Assembly (NCBI GenBank): GCA_002693085.1
Contig: NZOB01000044.1
Span: 18,490 to 25,068, forward strand
Length of the DNA stretch: 6,579 nucleotides
Direction of reading: 5' to 3'
Source of the DNA: Flavobacteriaceae bacterium
GTDB taxonomy: Bacteria; Bacteroidota; Bacteroidia; Flavobacteriales; Flavobacteriaceae
Position 1 is the first letter of the stretch. The number at the start of each line of letters is the position of its first letter. The notes below the pieces were generated by a model. That model was not told where the DNA came from and made no database searches. It saw only the letters and a list, made by a program, of their open reading frames with translations. The translations under genes and the position numbers were made by a program. Of the stretch, positions 1 to 4,962 are shown one piece after another.

Positions 1-41
1 AGTAATATATTATATTTCATATTGTTAATTTAAGAAAAAAG

Positions 42-115
42 TCGGGATGACAAGATTTGAACTTGCGACCCCACGCACCCCATGCGTGTACGCTACCAGA
101 CTGCGCCACATCCCG
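42..115 (-). tRNA. tRNA-Pro (anticodon GGG)
   Basis: Read on the minus strand, this folds as a complete 74-nt cloverleaf. The 7-bp acceptor stem is CGGGATG/CATCCCG with discriminator A. The D arm is GCGC/GCGT, the anticodon stem CACGC/GCGTG, and the T stem GCAAG/CTTGT closes the loop TTCAAAT. The anticodon loop is ATGGGGT, so the anticodon is GGG (plus-strand 79-81), which reads the proline codons CCC and CCU. CCA is not encoded; the 3' end runs into CTTTTTTC (plus 35-41), a T-run that may help stop transcription. The gene faces away from the sulfatase gene, leaving only 45 bp between them. It is one of two tRNA-Pro genes in the same orientation in this window. Confidence 0.95.
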
Positions 116-121
116 AATGGA

Positions 122-129
122 CAAATATA
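122..129 (-). promoter_or_regulatory. Bacteroidota -7 box for tRNA-Pro(GGG)
   Basis: On the minus strand this reads TATATTTG, an exact match to the Bacteroidota -7 consensus TAnnTTTG. It ends 6 nt before the mature 5' end of the tRNA, the expected distance to a transcription start. I see no convincing TTTG -33 box at the usual spacing, so only the -7 part is called. Confidence 0.6.
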
Positions 130-160
130 TGTTTATTATGATTCATATATTTATATTATT

Positions 161-1900
161 ATGAAATTAAAAGTTGTTTTTTATTTGTTGTTTTTTTCAC
201 TTTTATCATGTAATAAAACAACTGATAATCACCCTAATATTATTATTTTTCTAACTGATGATCAAGGCTGGGGAGATTTAAGTTTTCATGGAAATACAAA
301 TATTCAAACTCCTAATATTGATAATATAGCTAAAAATGGAGTTAGTTTCAATCGGTTTTATGTTAGCCCAGTTTGCTCACCAACAAGGGCTGAATTATTA
401 ACAGGAAAATATTTTGTTAGAAGTGGAGTTAATGGAGTAACAAAAGGATATGAAAGAATGAATATAGAACATGAACTTATTTCAGACTTTTTAAAAAATG
501 AAAATTATAATACAGGCTTATTTGGTAAATGGCATAATGGTTCACAACCACCATATCATCCTAATAACAGGGGATTTAACGAATTTTATGGTTTTACAGC
601 AGGACATTGGGGAGATTATTTTAACCCAGTTTTAGAGAACAATGGTAAAATTGTTAGGGGAGATGGATATATAATCGATGATATAACCAATAAATCAATT
701 TCTTTCATGGAAAATTCTGATTCTCCTTTTTTTACTTTGATTACTTACAATACTCCTCATTCACCTATGCAAGTTCCAGATTCATTTTTCGAAAATATTG
801 AAGTGAATCTACAAGGTAGATATGCTGATAAAGAGAATAAAATCAAAACACAAGCAGCTTTAGCTATGGTAGAAAATATTGATTATAATGTTGGAAAAGT
901 TATCAATAGTCTTAATAAAAATAATAAATATGAAAATACAATTATAATCTTCTTTAGTGATAATGGTCCTAATGGTAACAGATGGAATTTAGAAATGAAA
1001 GAAAGAAAAGGTAGTACTAATGAGGGTGGTGTTAGAGTTCCTTTTTTTATACAGTGGCCAAAAAAAATTAAGAGTGGATTAGTTGTTGAGCAGATTACTA
1101 GTGTTATGGATGTGTTTCCATCATTAATTTATTTAATGAATTTTGATTCTAAAAATAATTTTGATGGAATCAGTTTTAAAAAATATTTATCCAATCCAAC
1201 ATTGATTGATAATGACAGAAAAATATTTTCATATTGGGGTCAGAGAATTAGTGTTAGAGATAATAATTTTATATTGGATCATAATGATAGTCTTTATGAT
1301 TTAAAGAACGATCTGTCACAAACCAAACCTGTCAATAATAAATTTTCATCAAATTATTTGAGCCTTAAAAAATCGAAAGATGATTGGATAAATGATGTGA
1401 TTTCAAATTATGATAATTCACAAAGAAGAGCTTTTACTGTGAATTATGATGAATCTACATATACTCATTTACCTGCTAGAGATGCTGACTTTACAGGAGA
1501 TTTGACTAGAAGTTCAATACACGCTAACGATTCGTTTATAGAAAATTGGACAAGTGAAGAAGATTACATTTACTGGAATGTAAATTCTCTTAATTCAGGA
1601 ATGAATAAAGTAAGCTTGTATTATACTCTTCCTGAAACTAGTTCCGGAACACAGTTGACCTTAGAATTTATGGATAATAAAATTAAAAAGGATATTATGA
1701 TACCTCACAATCCTACCTTGGAGGGCATGAAAGAAGACCGAATTAAAAGAATTGAGTCTTATACTAAAGATTTTAAAAAAATTACATTTGGTGATTTATT
1801 TTTTGAAAAGGGTGAATCTATTCTTAAGCTTAAAACATCAAAGCTTAAGGGTAAAAAATCTATTGACTTTTGGTTGTTAGTATTGGAGAAAACTGAATGA
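161..1900 (+). CDS. Lipoprotein sulfatase, S1 (formylglycine-dependent) family
   Basis: This 579-residue enzyme should hydrolyse sulfate esters, probably on a polysaccharide. It begins with a lipoprotein signal peptide whose lipobox is LLSC (Cys17). There is no acidic run after the Cys, so a periplasm-facing lipoprotein is likelier than a surface-exported one (inference). The alkaline-phosphatase-like sulfatase fold is clear. Asp33-Asp34 are metal ligands, and CSPTR at 72-76 is the signature whose Cys72 becomes formylglycine. GKWH supplies Lys123 and His125; His200 lies in TPHSP; SDNG (Asp267-Asn268) and Lys283 complete the site. Residues from about 420 to 579 form an extra beta-rich C-terminal region resembling a carbohydrate-binding or jelly-roll module, not assigned to a family. 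The ATG at 161 is chosen because the frame extends upstream to 47 only through the antisense of a tRNA, and because the signal peptide starts here. It lies just upstream of a glycosidase gene in what looks like one operon. Substrate and S1 subfamily cannot be fixed; a maturase must be encoded elsewhere. Confidence 0.93.
   Translation: MKLKVVFYLLFFSLLSCNKTTDNHPNIIIFLTDDQGWGDLSFHGNTNIQTPNIDNIAKNGVSFNRFYVSPVCSPTRAELLTGKYFVRSGVNGVTKGYERMNIEHELISDFLKNENYNTGLFGKWHNGSQPPYHPNNRGFNEFYGFTAGHWGDYFNPVLENNGKIVRGDGYIIDDITNKSISFMENSDSPFFTLITYNTPHSPMQVPDSFFENIEVNLQGRYADKENKIKTQAALAMVENIDYNVGKVINSLNKNNKYENTIIIFFSDNGPNGNRWNLEMKERKGSTNEGGVRVPFFIQWPKKIKSGLVVEQITSVMDVFPSLIYLMNFDSKNNFDGISFKKYLSNPTLIDNDRKIFSYWGQRISVRDNNFILDHNDSLYDLKNDLSQTKPVNNKFSSNYLSLKKSKDDWINDVISNYDNSQRRAFTVNYDESTYTHLPARDADFTGDLTRSSIHANDSFIENWTSEEDYIYWNVNSLNSGMNKVSLYYTLPETSSGTQLTLEFMDNKIKKDIMIPHNPTLEGMKEDRIKRIESYTKDFKKITFGDLFFEKGESILKLKTSKLKGKKSIDFWLLVLEKTE
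1823..1849. repeat. Perfect 9-bp inverted repeat inside the sulfatase gene
   Basis: CTTAAGCTT at 1823-1831 and AAGCTTAAG at 1841-1849 are exact reverse complements separated by 9 nt. They encode the lysine/leucine-rich end of the sulfatase (LKLKTSKLK). The repeat could form an mRNA hairpin about 70 nt before the next gene, or may simply follow from the repeated Leu-Lys codons. Confidence 0.5.
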
Positions 1901-1919
1901 AAAAACAAACTTGTAAATA

Positions 1920-2960
1920 ATGAAAAAACTAATTCTACTGTTATTAGTTATTATAGGTTGTAATTCTAAAAAAAATGCAGAAATTAAAATCAGTAATGTA
2001 TATTTTAGTTATTCAATTTTAAAGGGACTTGAACCTGAAAATGGGGTAACTCGCCGAGATCCGTCGGATGTAATTAAGGTTGATGACACATATTACTTGT
2101 GGTATACAAAAACAGAAATATCTGAAATATTTGGTGGCTACAGTGGCTATAACGCATCTGTTTGGTACGCAACCTCAAAAGATGGTAAAATATGGGAAGA
2201 GAAAAGAGAAGCAATTCCAAGAGGTGACATTGGCAGTTGGGATGCATATAGTGTTTTTACTCCAAATATTTTAATTGCAAATGGACAATATTATTTATTT
2301 TATACCGGAGTTAAACCTACACCTGGAAATAAGGAGGGTAAGTTTGAAAACAATTCAGAAACAGATATAACTGCCATCGGACTTGTAGTATCTGATTCTC
2401 CTGACGGACCATTTGTGCGTGTATCTTCTAATCCGATATTAAAAACTAGTGACAATATTGACCTCTTTGACAGTTACAGAATTGATGATGCATGCATCGT
2501 TTACCGAAATAACCAGTTCTATTTGTATTATAAAGGTAGAAGCCGAAAATTTGGTGAAGAGGGACCGAGGCACACAAAATTAGGTGTTGCAATTGCCGAT
2601 AAACCTGAGGGGCCTTACACAAAAAATAAAAATAATCCAATTATTAAAAGTGGACACGAAGTGATGGTTTGGCCTTTCAAGCGAGGTATAATGGCCTTAC
2701 TTTCAAATCATGGACCTGAAGGAAAGACATTACAATTTTCTCATGATGGTATTAACTTTAAAAAAGTTGTTTCTTTTGGTAATGATTATCCTAAAGCACC
2801 CGGTTCATACCGTGTAGATAATTTTAGAGATGCATCTATTCAGGATGAAGGAATAGAGTGGGGTATTTCAATGTTTTATGGCGATAAAAAGAAAGATATA
2901 TGGCCACATTTGTTTAGGTATGAGATTAAATTGGACTTTGTAAGAGAAAATGTTTATTAA
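1920..2960 (+). CDS. GH117/GH43-like glycoside hydrolase lipoprotein
   Basis: A 346-residue secreted lipoprotein: hydrophobic signal, then lipobox IIGC with Cys14. Repeated blade motifs of the type DTYYLWYT, QYYLFYTG and QFYLYYKG mark a five-bladed beta-propeller of the GH43/GH117 type. RRDPSDVI at 45-52, WDAYSVFTPNI at 107-117, DSYRIDDACIV at 184-194 and HEVMVWP at 246-252 resemble family GH117. That family includes alpha-1,3-neoagarooligosaccharide hydrolases releasing 3,6-anhydro-L-galactose from agar oligosaccharides. Candidate acidic residues are Asp47/Asp50 and Asp189/Asp190; His246 may match the GH117 catalytic His. The N-terminal SxAxxR dimerisation motif described for some GH117 enzymes is not visible, so the substrate may differ. 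The start is 19 nt after the sulfatase stop, suggesting one mRNA. Arginine codons differ from the neighbours: 7 of 15 are CGN, against 2 of 19 in the sulfatase and 1 of 10 in trxB. A GH43-subfamily assignment is the alternative. Confidence 0.82.
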   Translation: MKKLILLLLVIIGCNSKKNAEIKISNVYFSYSILKGLEPENGVTRRDPSDVIKVDDTYYLWYTKTEISEIFGGYSGYNASVWYATSKDGKIWEEKREAIPRGDIGSWDAYSVFTPNILIANGQYYLFYTGVKPTPGNKEGKFENNSETDITAIGLVVSDSPDGPFVRVSSNPILKTSDNIDLFDSYRIDDACIVYRNNQFYLYYKGRSRKFGEEGPRHTKLGVAIADKPEGPYTKNKNNPIIKSGHEVMVWPFKRGIMALLSNHGPEGKTLQFSHDGINFKKVVSFGNDYPKAPGSYRVDNFRDASIQDEGIEWGISMFYGDKKKDIWPHLFRYEIKLDFVRENVY

Positions 2961-2970
2961 ATTTGAAAAA

Positions 2971-3099
2971 ATGATAAATAATCCACACCCTAAAGGAACT
3001 AAAGAACACAAAAAATGGAATAGAGTTATTATTGTTCTTTTATTAGTTGGAGTAACATTAGGTTTTGTTTTTAAAAGTATTAAAAATTTATACTTTTGA
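2971..3099 (+). CDS. Small single-span membrane protein, unknown function
   Basis: A 42-residue protein. The N-terminal half is hydrophilic and basic (NPHPKGTKEHKKWNR), followed by one hydrophobic span of about 17 residues (VIIVLLLVGVTLGFVF) and a short basic tail (KSIKNLYF). The layout predicts one transmembrane helix, but positive charge on both flanks leaves orientation uncertain. An in-frame ATG at 2950, overlapping the end of the glycoside hydrolase gene in another frame, would add seven residues. I prefer 2971 because it follows an A-rich stretch (tttgaaaaa) typical of Bacteroidota start regions. It lies 10 nt after the hydrolase stop and is probably cotranscribed. It ends 7 nt before a terminator hairpin, which supports a real gene end. 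I recognise no family. Confidence 0.6.
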   Translation: MINNPHPKGTKEHKKWNRVIIVLLLVGVTLGFVFKSIKNLYF

Positions 3100-3106
3100 T
3101 TTTTAT

Positions 3107-3144
3107 AAAAAAACCCCTGTAAATCAATAACTTACAAGGTTTTT
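3107..3144 (-). terminator. Intrinsic terminator, probably bidirectional
   Basis: The stem pairs A5-CC-(CC)-TGTAA (3109-3122) with TTACA-(A)-GG-T5 (3132-3144) around a 9-nt loop. On the minus strand the internal mismatch is eased by a G-U pair, and the hairpin is followed by seven T residues, so it best terminates the tRNA-Pro(TGG) transcript 3 nt downstream of the tRNA. On the plus strand it also ends in five T residues, so it can stop the sulfatase/hydrolase/small-protein transcript. Confidence 0.75.
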
Positions 3145-3146
3145 AG

Positions 3147-3221
3147 TCGGGGCGGCAGGATTCGAACCTGCGACCTCCGCGTCCCAAACGCGGCGCGATA
3201 ACCGGGCTACGCTACGCCCCG
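3147..3221 (-). tRNA. tRNA-Pro (anticodon TGG)
   Basis: Read on the minus strand, this gives a 75-nt cloverleaf. The acceptor stem is CGGGGCG/CGCCCCG with discriminator A; the anticodon stem is CCGCG/CGCGG and the T stem GCAGG/CCTGC with loop TTCGAAT. The anticodon loop TTTGGGA carries anticodon TGG (plus-strand 3184-3186), which reads CCA and, with wobble, other proline codons. The D stem has three clean pairs, GCG/CGC. CCA is not encoded. This is the high-GC island typical of a tRNA in an AT-rich genome. It has its own promoter and terminator, and is divergent from trxB, 125 bp away. Confidence 0.96.
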
Positions 3222-3232
3222 AAAAACGGCTG

Positions 3233-3263
3233 CTAAGATATAACACTTTCTTATAAGAACAAA
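3233..3263 (-). promoter_or_regulatory. Promoter of tRNA-Pro(TGG), with palindromic spacer
   Basis: On the minus strand a -33 box TTTG (3263-3260) is followed after exactly 19 bp by TATCTTAG (3240-3233), one mismatch from the Bacteroidota -7 consensus TAnnTTTG. The -7 box ends 11 nt before the mature tRNA 5' end, leaving room for a short 5' leader. The spacer holds a perfect 12-bp palindrome, TTCTTATAAGAA (3248-3259). Confidence 0.6.
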
Positions 3264-3334
3264 CAAAAAAAATAATTGTTGATAAACAAGAATTAATTGA
3301 TTTGAAAAATGCTTAATAAAAATGATTTTTATCT

Positions 3335-3342
3335 TAATTTTG
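3335..3342 (+). promoter_or_regulatory. Putative -7 box for trxB
   Basis: TAATTTTG matches TAnnTTTG exactly and lies 4 nt before the trxB ATG, so a transcript starting the usual few bases downstream would have almost no leader. There is no clear TTTG at the expected -33 distance. An alternative is that the true promoter lies further upstream in 3264-3330, which holds only AT-rich sequence and a small TTGTT-GATA-AACAA inverted repeat (3276-3289). Confidence 0.4.
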
Positions 3343-3346
3343 GCGC

Positions 3347-4291
3347 ATGTCAATCGAAAAACTTAAGACTTTAATCATTGGTTCTGGACCTGCAGGATAC
3401 ACTGCCGCAATTTATGCTTCAAGAGCTGATTTAAAACCAGTACTTTACACAGGAATGGAACCAGGTGGTCAACTAACAACAACTACCGAAGTTGATAATT
3501 TTCCAGGTTACCCAAAGGGAATTGATGGTCCCCAAATGATGATGGAACTAAAAGAACAGGCTGAAAGATTTGGTACTGATGTAAGAATTGGTGAAGTTAC
3601 CAAGGTTAATTTTAAAGATAATAAAGATGAATATCATGAAGTTGTAGTTAATAATGAAACTATAATTCAAGCAAAAACTATTATCATATCAACTGGTGCT
3701 AGTGCTAAATATTTAGGTATAGAAAGTGAACAAAGACTAATTGGAGGAGGAGTATCAGCATGTGCTGTTTGCGATGGCTTTTTTTATAAAGGTCAAGAGG
3801 TTGCTATTGTAGGTGGGGGAGACACTGCCGCTGAGGAGGCAACTTACTTATCTAATATATGCTCCAAAGTAACTATGTTAGTTAGAAGAGATGTTATGAG
3901 AGCCTCTAAAGCAATGCAACATCGTGTCAATTCCAAGGAAAATATTGTAGTAAAATATAATACTGAAGTTGTTGAGGTTATTGGCGAAAATGTTGTTGAA
4001 GGTTTAAAAATGATAAATAATAAAACTAATAAAACTGAAAACATTGATATTACTGGTTTTTTTGTTGCCATTGGACATAAACCTAATACTGATATTTTTA
4101 AAGGACAATTAGATATGGACGATACTGGATATATCATTACCAATGGAAAATCTACAAAAACTAACAAACCTGGAGTTTTTGCATCAGGAGATGTTCAAGA
4201 TAAAGAATATAGACAAGCAGTTACTGCTGCTGGGACTGGTTGTATGGCAGCTTTAGATGCCGAAAGATACTTAGCATCAATTGGTTTTTAA
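3347..4291 (+). CDS. trxB: Thioredoxin-disulfide reductase
   Basis: A 314-residue cytoplasmic flavoenzyme that uses NADPH to reduce thioredoxin; the length is normal for the low-molecular-weight bacterial type. The FAD-binding Rossmann motif GSGPAG is at 12-17, and GGQLTTTTEVDNFPG at 40-54 is the second conserved FAD-side block. The redox-active pair is CAVC (Cys139, Cys142) followed by DGFF. The NADPH domain follows with VGGGDTAAE at 155-163 and the Arg pair at 180-181 that contacts the 2'-phosphate. FASGDVQD at 278-285 closes the FAD site, followed by RQAVTAAGTG. All key residues are intact. The ATG is chosen because the FAD motif follows at the usual distance and the -7-like box sits directly upstream. 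No Shine-Dalgarno sequence is present, as is usual in this phylum. The next gene starts inside the stop codon. Confidence 0.97.
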   Translation: MSIEKLKTLIIGSGPAGYTAAIYASRADLKPVLYTGMEPGGQLTTTTEVDNFPGYPKGIDGPQMMMELKEQAERFGTDVRIGEVTKVNFKDNKDEYHEVVVNNETIIQAKTIIISTGASAKYLGIESEQRLIGGGVSACAVCDGFFYKGQEVAIVGGGDTAAEEATYLSNICSKVTMLVRRDVMRASKAMQHRVNSKENIVVKYNTEVVEVIGENVVEGLKMINNKTNKTENIDITGFFVAIGHKPNTDIFKGQLDMDDTGYIITNGKSTKTNKPGVFASGDVQDKEYRQAVTAAGTGCMAALDAERYLASIGF

Positions 4292-4734
4292 TGTTTTCTT
4301 ATAATACTTTTTTGTTTTTTAAATTACCATCTGCATATTGGTCTGGTGTCAGAGTTAAATCTGTAGATGACAAAGAGTGTAAAGTTACGGTCAAACTAAG
4401 TTGGTTTAACAAAAATCCATTTAAATCTATTTTTTGGGCGGTTCAAGGAATGGCTGCTGAGCTAACAACAGGAATGTTGGTAACAAAAGAGATTAGAGAA
4501 AGAAATGTAAATATTTCAATGCTAGTAACTTCAAACTCTTCAAAGTTTTTAAAAAAAGCAACAGTTAGAATTACTTTTTCATGTGATCAAGGTTTTGATG
4601 TAAAGAAAGTTTTTGATGAACTTAATAAGGAAAATTCTACAAGTAAAATTTTACTTTTTTCAAAAGGTATTGATGAGGCTGGTGATATTGTCTCAGAGTT
4701 TGAGTTTGAATGGAGTTTAAAAAGAAGATTTTAA
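4291..4734 (+). CDS. DUF4442 family protein (hotdog thioesterase-like)
   Basis: A 147-residue soluble protein with the features of DUF4442 hotdog-fold proteins, relatives of acyl-CoA thioesterases. The N-terminal segment KLPSAYWSGVRV (11-22) is followed by beta strands. Then comes a helix-containing block in which Asn40 (WFNKNPFKS), AVQGMAAELTTGMLV (50-64) and Glu57 occupy the positions where hotdog enzymes keep the central helix and an acidic catalytic residue. No enzymatic activity is demonstrated for close relatives that I can name, so the substrate is open. The ATG shares its A with the trxB stop (TAATG), pointing to translational coupling. The frame continues upstream inside trxB, but that extension is only the shadow of trxB. 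A functional link to thioredoxin reductase is not obvious. Confidence 0.8.
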   Translation: MFSYNTFLFFKLPSAYWSGVRVKSVDDKECKVTVKLSWFNKNPFKSIFWAVQGMAAELTTGMLVTKEIRERNVNISMLVTSNSSKFLKKATVRITFSCDQGFDVKKVFDELNKENSTSKILLFSKGIDEAGDIVSEFEFEWSLKRRF

Positions 4735-4779
4735 CTTTTTTTAAACACTTTTTTATCTAAATTTTAATACATTTATTTT

Positions 4780-4962
4780 ATGCCTCGTAAAGTTTTTGAC
4801 TATACTAAAAATGTTCTTATAAAAGTAAGTTTCAGTGTTTCACTTTTTAAAAAGGAATTAAAAAAAGCTTCAAAAGTTCTGCTTCCTCATGAATACGAAG
4901 AACTTAGGTTGTGGGTTGAACATTATATTACGAGACATCCACATTTAATAGGAGCGATTTAG
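4780..4962 (+). CDS. Small basic helical protein, unknown function
   Basis: A 60-residue protein without signal peptide or membrane span. It is rich in Lys/Arg in the first half (VSLFKKELKKASKVL) and has an amphipathic helix-like second half (PHEYEELRLWVEHYITRHP). I recall similar short proteins as conserved hypotheticals in flavobacteria but know no function. It starts 45 bp after the DUF4442 gene. A TACATTTA box (4768-4775), one base off the -7 consensus, sits 4 nt before the ATG, so it may have its own promoter. Its TAG stop overlaps the stop of the convergent cyclophilin gene. Coding potential is supported by the compact fit between neighbours and by a composition normal for a protein. 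Confidence 0.72.
   Translation: MPRKVFDYTKNVLIKVSFSVSLFKKELKKASKVLLPHEYEELRLWVEHYITRHPHLIGAI

Noticed and set aside
47..160. In-frame N-terminal extension of the sulfatase from an ATG at 47
   Set aside because: It reads through the antisense of tRNA-Pro(GGG) and would bury the lipoprotein signal peptide that begins at 161.
2080..2274. A 64-codon plus-strand frame inside the hydrolase gene
   Set aside because: It lies wholly within a well-supported gene in another frame and shows no recognisable motif.
2446..2640. A 64-codon minus-strand frame antisense to the hydrolase gene
   Set aside because: It is the antisense shadow of conserved propeller motifs, with no start context or partner genes.
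42..3221. tRNA-Met reading of the first tRNA because CAT occurs in its anticodon stem-loop
   Set aside because: The CAT straddles stem and loop; the 7-nt loop ATGGGGT centred on a 5-bp stem puts GGG in the anticodon position, and the body matches tRNA-Pro.
3276..3289. TTGTT-GATA-AACAA inverted repeat upstream of trxB as a redox operator
   Set aside because: Only 5-bp arms in AT-rich DNA, with no match to a regulator site I can name; noted only within the trxB promoter entry.
3844..4167. A 107-codon minus-strand frame antisense to trxB
   Set aside because: The open frame results from trxB codon bias; its hydrophobic composition is typical of antisense shadows, and trxB is certain.
4240..4290. 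Upstream extension of the DUF4442 protein inside trxB
   Set aside because: These 17 codons are the trxB C-terminal region read in another frame; the TAATG overlap and the family start favour 4291.
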